Origin: Gemmatales bacterium | GTDB taxonomy: Bacteria; Planctomycetota; Planctomycetia; Gemmatales; HRBIN36 | NCBI GenBank assembly: GCA_025060195.1 | Contig: JANXCQ010000005.1 | Coordinates: 1-52,661 of the forward strand | DNA: 52,661 nucleotides | Reading direction: 5' to 3' | Part shown: positions 45,231 to 52,661 of the stretch, one piece after another | Position numbering within the stretch: the first letter of the stretch is position 1 | How the letters are laid out: the number at the start of each line of letters is the position of its first letter | Translations under genes and position numbers: made by a program | Notes under the pieces: model-generated | The model's database searches: none | What the model saw: only the letters and a program-made list of their open reading frames with translations | Told to the model about the DNA's origin: nothing

Positions 45231-45662
45231 TTAGCTGATTGGCCGTTTCACGACCAAAACTGGACAAGGCGCCTTGCGCACCACTTGTTCGGCGACACTC
45301 CCCATGAGCAACCGAGCTAAGCCGGTTCGCCCATGGCTGCCCATAACAATGAGATCGGCGGGGAGTTCCCCAGCGACCCGTAAAATCATTTCCACTGGGT
45401 CGCCAGTCTCGAGACGCTTTTCCACAGCCAAGCCCGCCTCGGTCGGCTCCAATTGTTCGAGCGCTTGTCGGCCACTAGCGATTTGCTGTTCGATGGCCTC
45501 CGTAGGAATCACCTCGGTATACGCGGCGGTGAGAGGAAAAACCACATGTAGGGCGACCAGGCGTGCTCCATAAAATCGCGCTAAGGCGCAGGCGGTTTGC
45601 CATGCCGCTTTTGCAGGTTCCGAAAAATCGGTCGGGTGAAGGATGGTGCGGAGGTTTTGCAT
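45231..45662 (-). CDS. Universal stress protein (UspA family)
   Basis: The 143-aa single-domain Usp has the N-terminal MQNLRTILHPTDFSEPAKAA and the ATP-binding motif G-2x-G-9x-G-S in VMGSHGRTGLARLLMGSVAE, followed by APCPVLVVK. ATP-binding Usps are general stress and energy-status proteins. The ATG at 45662 is chosen because GGGAG lies nine bases upstream and the residues after it are the family start; an upstream ATG at 45716 lies inside the preceding gene. It follows the CBS-domain gene by 13 bases, so the two form an operon. This is a frequent bacterial pairing in which both proteins sense adenine nucleotides. Confidence 0.94.
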   Translation of the reverse strand: MQNLRTILHPTDFSEPAKAAWQTACALARFYGARLVALHVVFPLTAAYTEVIPTEAIEQQIASGRQALEQLEPTEAGLAVEKRLETGDPVEMILRVAGELPADLIVMGSHGRTGLARLLMGSVAEQVVRKAPCPVLVVKRPIS

Positions 45663-45675
45663 AGTGCCACTCTCC

Positions 45676-46227
45676 CTAAGAAGTTCCCTGGGCCGGGTGC
45701 GTTTCTGGTGGTTCACGACGTAACCGACGCAGGATATCCAGCGTGCTAATCACGCCCACGAGCACTCCCGAGGCGTCAATGACAAACAGGCGATGCACAT
45801 GGCGATGCAGCATCTCCTGAATCACCTGCATGGCGGACGTGTCGGGAGCGACCGCGTAAATCACGGGTGTCATGATTTCCCGCACCGTCGTAGCGTCGGG
45901 ATACTCGACGTGAAAACCGAATGGTACCGCTTTGCCAGTGGCCACGTCCACGGTGTCCTCTGTGAAATAATCGGCGGGCGGCGATAAGCGTTCTCCTTTT
46001 TCACGCTCATACAGCACAATATCGGAACGACTGATAACGCCCACGGGTCGGCCCGCTTCGTTGATCACCGGTGCGGCACTAATGCCACGATCCAACAAGA
46101 TTGCCGCTGCTTCCTTAATGGTCGCATTTTCATTGATGGAGATAGGATTTTCTTGCATCAGGTCCGCTGCCGTTTCTGCGGCCAAGTAAATACGACCGCT
46201 CACCTGGGATTGCTTTGCGCGCGTCAT
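45676..46227 (-). CDS. Protein with two CBS domains
   Basis: The 183-aa protein is a stand-alone Bateman module. CBS 1 runs about 21-75: AADLMQENPISINENATIKE with a following PVGVISRSDIVLYE. CBS 2 runs about 115-172: VREIMTPVIYAVAPDTSAMQ with a following LVGVISTLDILRRL. A 35-residue segment separates them. Such modules bind AMP, ATP or SAM and regulate partner proteins. There is no attached enzyme or channel domain. It is the first gene of a two-gene operon with the universal stress protein (13-base gap). GGAGAAC upstream of the ATG serves as ribosome-binding site. Confidence 0.94.
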   Translation of the reverse strand: MTRAKQSQVSGRIYLAAETAADLMQENPISINENATIKEAAAILLDRGISAAPVINEAGRPVGVISRSDIVLYEREKGERLSPPADYFTEDTVDVATGKAVPFGFHVEYPDATTVREIMTPVIYAVAPDTSAMQVIQEMLHRHVHRLFVIDASGVLVGVISTLDILRRLRREPPETHPAQGTS

Positions 46228-46492
46228 GGTGTTCTCCTAGGCTTATAGCTGCGGGTACAAAGAAATTGGCTGAGGATTATGATAGTAGCTAACTTGTAAG
46301 AGTTAACCACAATACCAACGCACCTGAGGCTCGCGGCTGCGCGGGTTGACCGTGAGCAATCGAGCAAACATAAGGTCTATGAAGAACCCTCACCTATCAG
46401 GGGTACTCTCACGGTTGGAGTAAGGCTTCGGCGGCGTGTGATAGAAAAAAGTTTGCATTTCCGTGAGGCCAGCGCATACAGTGAGTCCTTTC

Positions 46493-47845
46493 TCAATCAC
46501 CGTTCCAATTGGGCAGAAAGACTTCCTGTCGTTTTTGATGCTGACGTGCCGTGTCGGCCAGGATATGAATGGCCTGCAACTGGGCGCGAAACGCTTCGTT
46601 CAAATTGCGCTGCTGGAGCCAGCATTGACTTTCATTCTGAAAGCGTTGATAGCTCTCCTTGGGATAGTGCCAGCCCGCTTCATTGACCAACTCTTGCAAA
46701 TGCCGCTGTACCTGAGCCAAGCGTTCGAGCAAACTGGCACTGGGAGCACACGAGGCTTGTCGATAAACCCGGCCCGGGCGAACGATCAGATCTGCTTGAC
46801 CTGGTTCTCCCGCAGTCTCAGGTACTGTTTCGCCTTGGTGGGCAAGATACCAACTGAAGCCCATGAGGCCAGCTGCGGCCAGGAACGAAGCGGCTCCCAA
46901 GACCAAGGCCCACATGTTGGCCCGGCTATCGGCCGACAGAAACAACACGCTTACGCAGAGTAAGCATACCAAAGCTAACGGAATACTAGACAGCGCGAGG
47001 CGAACGGCGAGAGTCTGACGCTGCCAAGCACGCCACAGCCGCTGCCACCATGCCTCCCGGGCCATATCATGGGGCGACTCATAGCTCCGGACGCGGACGA
47101 GGAGCACTGTGATGTTATCTGGCCCGCCCCGCAAGTTGGCTAATGCCACTAAGAATTTCACGGCCTCTTGCACGCCCAGACTACTGGCAATCGCACCGAT
47201 CTCGGCATCGCTCACCAGGCCACTCAACCCATCGCTACACAACACATAAATATCTCCAGGCTGAATGGGATGGGGTCCTTCAATGTCCACCTGCACCGTC
47301 GCTTCCGGTCCCAAAGAACGCACGATAGCGTTGCTGGCCACATCCGTTACTTTGTCAGGATCGAGCCCGCGTCGCCGCGCCACCTCCCAGCGTAAGCTGT
47401 GATCGAAAGTCAGTTGCTCAATTTTCCCCCCGCGAATGCGATAGACCCGGGTATCGCCCACGTGCCCAATCCAGGCCCCAGTCGGATGGAGCACTAAGGC
47501 GGTGGCCGTTGTGCCCATGCCCGAAAAACCCAGGTTCTGACTGCCCATTTGGAAAATCACCTGATTGGCTTCTTGAAACGCGCGATAAAGTGCCTGTGCT
47601 GGCCCCAACTCGGCATGTTTCGCATAGATATGGGGAATAATTTCCGCTGCTTTTTTGCTGGCTAATTCGCCCACGGCGTGCGCGCCCATGCCATCTGCCA
47701 CAACAAAAATATGGCCCTGTTTTCGCCATTGTTCCTCGGTACTGGCCACCAATTCGGCGTAACTATCTTGATTATGACTGCGGCGTATCCCGACGTCGCT
47801 CAACCCAGCCGACTCGATCCGAGGGAGCTCTAGCTTCACGCTCAT
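46493..47845 (-). CDS. Membrane PP2C-type Ser/Thr phosphatase
   Basis: The 450-aa protein has an N-terminal PPM/PP2C domain (about 10-250). Motifs are SDVGIRRSHNQDSY, FVVADGMGAHAVGELAS, MGTTATALVL, GHVGDTRVYRI, VLCSDGLSGLV and GGPDNITVLLV. Two hydrophobic segments follow (about 282-303 and 308-330). A C-terminal helical region (about 365-450) rich in Gln and Arg, with a YQRFQNESQCWLQQRNLNEA block, completes it and is probably cytoplasmic. It would reverse Hanks-kinase phosphorylation at the membrane. It differs from the PP2C at 6143, which has a zinc ribbon and no membrane segment. Metal-binding Asp residues are all present. Confidence 0.95.
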   Translation of the reverse strand: MSVKLELPRIESAGLSDVGIRRSHNQDSYAELVASTEEQWRKQGHIFVVADGMGAHAVGELASKKAAEIIPHIYAKHAELGPAQALYRAFQEANQVIFQMGSQNLGFSGMGTTATALVLHPTGAWIGHVGDTRVYRIRGGKIEQLTFDHSLRWEVARRRGLDPDKVTDVASNAIVRSLGPEATVQVDIEGPHPIQPGDIYVLCSDGLSGLVSDAEIGAIASSLGVQEAVKFLVALANLRGGPDNITVLLVRVRSYESPHDMAREAWWQRLWRAWQRQTLAVRLALSSIPLALVCLLCVSVLFLSADSRANMWALVLGAASFLAAAGLMGFSWYLAHQGETVPETAGEPGQADLIVRPGRVYRQASCAPSASLLERLAQVQRHLQELVNEAGWHYPKESYQRFQNESQCWLQQRNLNEAFRAQLQAIHILADTARQHQKRQEVFLPNWNGD

Positions 47846-47941
47846 AGCCGCACCGTCTTGGTTTCCTTCGCGGGTGCCTATCCTAGGTTTATGCTACTAT
47901 ACCACTTCAGTCTTGGCGAGTTCCCTGCGGTAACGAATTTT

Positions 47942-47981
47942 CCCCGCCCGCTAGCGCCAAGATGCTAAATGCGGGTCGGGG
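47942..47981. repeat. GC-rich inverted repeat between divergent genes
   Basis: CCCCGCCCGC (47942-47951) can pair with GCGGG-T-CGGGG (47971-47981), giving ten GC pairs with one bulged T and a 19-nt loop. It lies between the divergent PP2C and metallophosphoesterase genes, so a terminator role is unlikely. It may be an operator or leader structure. Confidence 0.4.
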
Positions 47982-48142
47982 CTGGGCAGATAATAGGATG
48001 TGCATCTCAGCTTAATTAGGCCCGCATCTTCTTCTCCGAAAGACCGCGTTATGATAGGCTATCAATGTAACCATAACTCGCGGGTCGCGGCCAAGCGACT
48101 CCGACGGACTTACCCTGAGAACTTCCCCGAGGAATTACACCC

Positions 48143-49390
48143 ATGAAGCGTCTGCTCATCCTGGCAACGGTTAGCCTTTTGCTCGCTGGCTTGATCGCGT
48201 GGAGCACTGGGCAAACGCCGGTGCGGCCTACGTTACAAATCGAGGTTTCCGACCGCAATCCCTGGACTCACTTGCGCATCAACCGCAGCGCTGAAGAGTT
48301 CCAGTTTGCGATTGTCAGCGACCGCACAGGGGGACATCGCGCCAAAATCTTTTCCCGCGCCGTCGAGTACCTCAATTTGCTCCAGCCCGCTTTTGTGGTC
48401 TCTGTGGGCGACCTCATCGAGGGCTACACTGAAAAACTCGAACAACTCGAAGCCGAATGGCGCGAGTTCGATAGCTTCGTCGGTCGCTTACAAATGCCGT
48501 TTTTTTACGTGCCCGGCAATCATGATTATTCCAACGCTGTTATGGAACGGCTCTGGAAAGCAAAGTTTTCAAAGCCCTATTACCACTTTATATTTCAAAA
48601 CGTGCTATTTCTGATGGTGAACTCCGACGATCCGCCGAAAACTTCGGAAGGGCACATCTCCCGAGAGCAGGTCGAATATTTCCGCCGGGTGCTGGAAGCT
48701 AACCGTCAGGTACGTTGGACCTTGGTTTTCTTACACCGTCCGCTCTGGGCCAGTCCCAAGGTCGCCGATACGGGTTGGCTCGACTTCGAGCAAATGCTGG
48801 AGGATCGGCCTTACACCGTCTTTGCAGGCCATATTCACAAGTACAAACGGTTTGTTCGTAAGGGCCGACTCTATTATCAACTGGCCACCACGGGCGGAGC
48901 GAGCAAACTGCGCGGCGTGGAATACGGCGAGTTTGACCATATCGTGTGGGTCACTATGAAACGAACTGGCCCTGTCATATGCAACCTGCTGCTCGATGGC
49001 ATCTATCCCGAAAATCTCCAGGTGCCCGACACCGATGAGCCAGGCCAGAAACGCAAAACGCTACCCACCACACCCGTCGAAGGAAAGGTGACCCTCCGGG
49101 GAGAACCGGTACCAGGCGCGCTAGTGGTCTTCGTTCCTGTCGAGCCAAGTTCCAACCCGCGGGCCGACTCGCTGGTAGATGTTCGCGGACAATATCGCCT
49201 CAGCACCTACGTCGCCTGGGACGGCGCCGCCCCAGGCAAGTATAAAGTAGTCATCACCCTGCGACGCGAACGGGAAGACGCAACTTTCGTCAACTTGCTC
49301 CCGGAAAAGTATGCCAGTGCGAAAACCACGCCTTTCGAAGTCACCGTGGAACCTGGAAAGAAGAACGTTTTCGACTTCGACTTAGAGTGA
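48143..49390 (+). CDS. Exported metallophosphoesterase with C-terminal beta-sandwich
   Basis: The 415-aa protein has a signal peptide (about 1-23). A calcineurin-like phosphoesterase domain follows, with Asp60 (FAIVSDRTGG), Asp90 (VSVGDLIEG), Asn126/His127 (VPGNHDYS), His198 (FLHRPLW) and His230/His232 (FAGHIHKYKR). The first metal motif is D-R-T rather than the usual D-x-H, so one metal ligand may be missing or supplied elsewhere. The C-terminal ~100 residues (VEGKVTLRGEPVPGALVVFV through VEPGKKNVFDFDLE) form the same kind of carboxypeptidase-regulatory-like domain as the lipoprotein at 23878. Substrate unknown. The start follows a purine-rich region; a GAGGAA lies about ten bases upstream. 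Confidence 0.9.
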   Translation: MKRLLILATVSLLLAGLIAWSTGQTPVRPTLQIEVSDRNPWTHLRINRSAEEFQFAIVSDRTGGHRAKIFSRAVEYLNLLQPAFVVSVGDLIEGYTEKLEQLEAEWREFDSFVGRLQMPFFYVPGNHDYSNAVMERLWKAKFSKPYYHFIFQNVLFLMVNSDDPPKTSEGHISREQVEYFRRVLEANRQVRWTLVFLHRPLWASPKVADTGWLDFEQMLEDRPYTVFAGHIHKYKRFVRKGRLYYQLATTGGASKLRGVEYGEFDHIVWVTMKRTGPVICNLLLDGIYPENLQVPDTDEPGQKRKTLPTTPVEGKVTLRGEPVPGALVVFVPVEPSSNPRADSLVDVRGQYRLSTYVAWDGAAPGKYKVVITLRREREDATFVNLLPEKYASAKTTPFEVTVEPGKKNVFDFDLE

Positions 49391-49795
49391 CTGGCATCAA
49401 ACCTATCGTCCGTATTTTGTCCATGCCAGCGAATTCAATAGAAAAGATGGGGTGGCCCAGCCCACAGAGACGCTGCCAACTCCGTGAACTGTGACCACCC
49501 CGCAAAGCACCATGGCCTGCACGGCCCGGACTGCCTTGCCCTTGGTTTCCTTAGTGCGACCGATCCCGATTCGGCCGCCTGTTTTTCCCTTTCCGCCTGC
49601 CGATTGTCCCTGCAAGGCGAGTCCGTTGTGTGCATGCAATAATATCGATGCGCCACGACTTCTTTTTATTGCGTCCTGCGTCAGAAAGTAAACTTGACCA
49701 GTTGCACCTCAATTACCGTGCCCGCAGACTGCTTGCGAGGTCGGCGGCATCCCAATGACGAATCTCATGCTCGTGCTCAGCGATCAAAACTAGGA
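49391..49795. other. Convergent intergenic region
   Basis: About 405 bases between the metallophosphoesterase and the selenoprotein-like gene show only short overlapping frames and no recognisable element. Confidence 0.5.
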
Positions 49796-50851
49796 TTATT
49801 GATTCTGAACTCGGCGCTGCGCTGGTAAAGGTTCACCCCGTTTGCCTTCGGGACGCCAGGGGAACGGCGTAACAATTTCTACCGGTTTCGTGGATATTTT
49901 CTCTCCGAGAATGTTCTCGAAGACCGTGCCATACAGTTTATCAATCGGTTGCAAGGCGTGCGCTGCCAGGAGCATGTGAGCCTGAGCCAACGGTCCCAAG
50001 GCCCAGCGCCGTCCCGCGCGATCGGAGACCATTTTAGCTAATGGCATGGCCGCTTGCGCAGCTTGCACCTGACGCAAGAGCTCGCGGCCAAAATTGACAT
50101 CAGGGCCGTCCAACGGCGGCGGCGGTAACACTGGGGCCAACGGCCGACCGGTGGGATCGCGATAGGTCAACGCCCCAGCCGCACTTGTGTCTGGATCGAA
50201 CCGCACTGGCTCCACCACCAAGCCATACCGTTGCCGCAATCGTTCGGCATGATATTCGCGGAAAAGCACCTTGAACGGTGTCCCCGTCTTCTTATTTTCC
50301 TCCAAGCCACGTCGAACACTTTCCACCACCCACTGTGCCTCACTCAAAAAAGTCTCGGCATCCACAGGGCCTGGGACGACATGCAAGACTCGGCCGTCAG
50401 GGGCACAAAAATACGTCGCGACATTGCCTCCCTGCTTTTGTCCGCCGACGATGCGAAACGTGGCCACTTTTTGGAACGAACTCACAAAATGCCGATTGAC
50501 AAACTCGCCCACGCGCCGATCGGCTAAGGCACTCACCCGGAGTGCCTCCGCATTGTTTCAGGTCAGCCCCGGGTCTTCAAAATGCCCCGACACGTGAAGC
50601 ACCATCACTAACTTTTCTTCCGCGACGGCTCGCTTAGCGGCTGCCGCGGGCGTAGCTTCAAAATCTATAGCCGTGCCATAGTCACCACAGCTGGCTTCCG
50701 CGGGCGGCTTAGCCTGCTGGGCAGCGGTGAGCGGTATCGCCCGCATACCGGCAAAAGCCAGAGCGAATCCGAAGGCCGTAACAATCACACCCAAGCGAAG
50801 CCCTTGAGATTGCAGTAGTTTTGTTAAGCCTATCACTTTTCTCGACAGCAT
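49796..50851 (-). CDS. Putative selenoprotein: exported thioredoxin-like protein with in-frame TGA
   Basis: Two halves of one gene lie in the same frame, separated only by a TGA (plus-strand 50558-50560, codon 98). The first half has an AGGAGG site, ATG at 50851, a signal or anchor helix (about 19-44), and a thioredoxin-like start (EEKLVMVLHVSGHFEDPGLT) ending at the TGA. The second continues without a break as NNAEALRVSALADRRVGEFV, then NRHFVSSFQKVATFRIVGGQ and YFCAPDGRVLHVVPGPVDAE. The second half shows no decay. The TGA is followed by a hairpin that meets the bacterial SECIS pattern. Sec at residue 98 would sit just after the first beta strand, where thioredoxin-fold proteins have their redox Cys. 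The alternative is a fresh nonsense mutation. Total 351 aa with Sec; function unknown, presumably thiol redox in the envelope. Confidence 0.7.
50526..50548 (-). promoter_or_regulatory. Candidate bacterial SECIS hairpin
   Basis: On the minus strand, ten bases after the TGA, AGGCACTC and GAGTGCCT form a perfect 8-bp stem (plus an adjoining G-U pair) around the loop CGGGT. The distance from the TGA to the loop is 18 nt and a G stands among the first two loop bases. Both fit the known consensus for bacterial SECIS elements (loop 16-37 nt from UGA, short loop with an early G). The hairpin lies within the coding sequence, as bacterial SECIS elements do. Confidence 0.65.
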
Positions 50852-52122
50852 ACCCTCGCCCTCCTAATGCTCGCTTCCGTTAATATGACGGAGCAAACGG
50901 CTTGCTCGATTGCCCTTTGACCACCAAAATGCTCACGAAAACGCCAGCTTACCGATGGTTAGACCTTCGAATACGTTTTTCAACATTACGTAACGGTTTC
51001 CTTGCCTCTCCCATTTTTGTTCGCCTACACCGAAATCTAACTCAGTTTCGTAGCCCATCTGCATAAGCGCAAGTATATAGGAGGAATCAGCGCAGCATAC
51101 CTATGGCGATTCCATAAATTTTCCCACTAAGCGCTGTAATCCCGACCAAGCGTTTTTCCTGCTCGGATATTTACATAAGCCGCGGTTCGCTTGAGCTCTA
51201 CCCTTGCGTTTGGCCACGAAATGGTATCTCTAACGACTGTAACACGAGAAGTTCATGAGCGCACTTCATACCTAGCTTCAGCGCTCGAATTATCGAAACC
51301 ATTAATATGCAAAATTCCACAGAGGACATTGGCTGCAGCAGTTGAGCCAACTGCTCGCCACGCCCGCCCTACGAAGCTGTGGTCCTCCATAATGCTGCGC
51401 TGGGGATAACCTTTATCCGTTTATGTTGCCCTCCCTTGTTCTGCGAAGTTGAGCTTACCCATAGCCCGGTGCGCCTCTAAGCCATCGAAGTCTCGGGCCA
51501 AGGTCACGGGCCCGGCTAATGCTCCACGTCGTACTGCACATCTCTGCGGTCCTCTACGTCTTCCGACGTTTATTTTGGCTAGATTACTTGCCTCCGTGGG
51601 CATACGGGGCCCCTTTCAAGTCAATGGTTGCGACAAGTGGAAGGTTTCTAGGACCACTGCGCTAACCTTCGCCAAGGGGCTGCATCAAGCAACCAGCGGT
51701 TTCTTGAAATGCTCTGACTTACTGCCAACAGGCCACATAGAAAGCGACCCAGGACGCTAGCCCGGCGGTTTCTTGAGGTGCTAACGACTTACTCCTAATG
51801 AACCCCCAGAGAAACAGGCCATGGGACCAATTAGCCCTCCGGTTTCTCAACGCGCTTCGAGTGCGGGATGCGGCAGCACTTCCAGGACGAAGATGTCTGC
51901 ATCCATTGGCCATCCGCTTTCCTGAGGTGCCACCCCGTTGGACAGGTTTCGAGATGCGGCGATACAATATGCCCAAAGAGCATCTGGCCCAATGCGTGAA
52001 GCGGGCGGCGCAATTGTCCGGCTGAATCAAGCCGTTCCCGGAGGTCGCCGATGGGGCAGCGAGAGATGGCCGACCGTCGGCGAGTTTCCCGTCTACCTGA
52101 CACGCCGCTGGGGGAGGTGCAG
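50852..52122. other. Gene-free region with degenerate repeats
   Basis: About 1.27 kb upstream of the kinase gene have no convincing gene. The right part (from about 51690) contains imperfect repeats, listed separately. A 75-codon frame at 51798-52025 spans them but lacks a ribosome-binding site. The left part must contain the promoter of the selenoprotein-like gene. Confidence 0.5.
51695..51935 (+). repeat. Degenerate tandem repeats of about 69-74 bp
   Basis: CGGTTTCTTGA-xx-TGCT-xxx-GACTTACT occurs at about 51697 and again at about 51766. Weaker copies occur near 51839 (CCGGTTTCTC) and 51914 (CCGCTTTCCTGAGGTGC). The first two copies match over about 30 bases and are 69 bp apart; later spacing is about 74 bp. 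In one frame they read RRFLEVL-like, suggesting a decayed repeat-protein gene, but stops interrupt every frame. Confidence 0.4.
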
Positions 52123-52661
52123 ATGAATCAGCAACAGCAGCAGACGGGGCGGGGGTTGCAGGCGGTGATGGAGGAATTGCGTCGGCGCCACGGTTGGCGG
52201 CTCGACGACCAAATCGGTCGTGGCGGTTTTGGTGTTGTGTTCCGTGAGAAAGTGGACGGCACTGACTTAGCAGTCAAAATCAGCCTCGACGCGATGGACG
52301 TTCTGGCCGGCCAACTGCCAGACACCGACGCACCAGCGCGGCCCGACATAGGACAAGGTGCGGTCAGCGATGTGGTGCAACGCGAACTGGAATCGCTCCG
52401 CTTACTGAGTAGCCTGGACAAGCATCCGCACTTGTTGCCGCTCATTCGCTACGAAGTGGTGCTGGGCCACCTGGTCACGGTGTGGGAACTGGCCACGGGA
52501 GGTACTCTGCTCGATCGCTTGCGTGACTACCAGGATCAACAACGGCGTAATGCTCCGAAAGGCGGCGAGCCTAGCCCATCGGCGGGCTTGCCGTTAGAGG
52601 AACTGATGCCGTACATGGAACAGTTGGCCCAGGCGGTGGATTTTCTCAACAGTCGGGGCGT
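52123..52661 (+). CDS. Hanks-type Ser/Thr protein kinase (5' part, runs off the window)
   Basis: The frame is open from the ATG at 52123 to the window end (about 179 codons, no stop). A strong GGAGG at 52113-52117 lies five bases upstream. After a Gln-rich start it shows the kinase N-lobe: glycine loop QIGRGGFGVVF (30-40), the ATP-binding Lys52 in TDLAVKIS and a helix-C Glu in VVQRELESLRLL. The hinge follows (LVTVWELATGGTLLDRLRDY) and then the helix leading to the catalytic loop (MEQLAQAVDFLNSRG). The HRD and DFG motifs lie beyond the window. Planctomycete kinases of this type often continue with WD40, TPR or other sensory repeats. The two PP2C genes in the window are potential antagonists. 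Confidence 0.93.
   Translation, partial: MNQQQQQTGRGLQAVMEELRRRHGWRLDDQIGRGGFGVVFREKVDGTDLAVKISLDAMDVLAGQLPDTDAPARPDIGQGAVSDVVQRELESLRLLSSLDKHPHLLPLIRYEVVLGHLVTVWELATGGTLLDRLRDYQDQQRRNAPKGGEPSPSAGLPLEELMPYMEQLAQAVDFLNSRG

Noticed and set aside
50558..50560. Treating the TGA as a gene boundary or a frameshift between two separate genes
   Set aside because: Both halves are in one frame, the second half has no ribosome-binding site at its first Met, and the codons between the TGA and that Met (NNAEALRV) read as continuous protein. A SECIS-like hairpin follows.
1..52661. CRISPR arrays, insertion sequences, phage genes or integrases
   Set aside because: No regularly spaced direct repeats of array type, no transposase or integrase motif and no flanking inverted repeats were found on reading both strands.

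Overview
The window reads as a chromosomal segment of a planctomycete, probably close to the Gemmata/Gemmatales group. The evidence is gene content: a DUF1559 pseudopilin-like protein, a DUF1552 Tat-exported protein, secreted lipoproteins with carboxypeptidase-regulatory-like domains, PP2C phosphatases, a Hanks-type kinase, a WD40-only exported protein and large secreted propeller proteins. No database search was possible, so family names rest on motifs read in the translations.

Layout. 1-7.1 kb: exported WD40 protein, RNase P RNA with a consensus -10 box, clpS, a divergent sigma-like gene with an unknown partner, a secreted P1-nuclease/phospholipase-C-like enzyme, and a PP2C with an N-terminal zinc ribbon. 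7.4-10.6 kb: a hisD-hisC-hisB operon on the minus strand. 10.6-13.9 kb: about 3.4 kb without an intact gene, holding decayed remnants (TPR repeats; the start of a nucleoside hydrolase). 13.9-26.9 kb: S46 peptidase, an unknown protein/aminotransferase/homocysteine methyltransferase operon, DUF1552 protein, S9 peptidase, lipoprotein, DUF1559 protein and an HtrA-type protease. 27-34.7 kb: an aroF-like/tpiA operon followed by a 36-aa membrane protein, a Gfo/Idh/MocA oxidoreductase, an isoprenylcysteine-methyltransferase-like membrane protein and a 991-aa propeller/DUF3604 protein.

34.9-43.5 kb carries the most coherent accessory system: two FabZ-like dehydratases, FabG, a long acyl carrier protein, a ketosynthase lacking the catalytic Cys and one His (chain-length-factor-like), an intact ketosynthase, a membrane-anchored alpha/beta hydrolase and a GH3-type acyl-acid-amido synthetase. 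All are on the plus strand. Together they look like a dedicated type II fatty-acid/polyketide pathway that ends in activation or amidation of a carboxylic acid. Its product is unknown.

45-52.7 kb: universal stress protein and CBS-domain protein, a membrane PP2C, a secreted metallophosphoesterase, a thioredoxin-like exported protein interrupted by one in-frame TGA, and the start of a protein kinase that runs off the window. The TGA is followed, at the spacing expected for bacterial selenoproteins, by a perfect 8-bp hairpin with a G-rich 5-nt loop. The gene is therefore best read as a selenoprotein rather than a pseudogene. This and the KS/CLF/GH3 cluster are the two strongest leads in the window.
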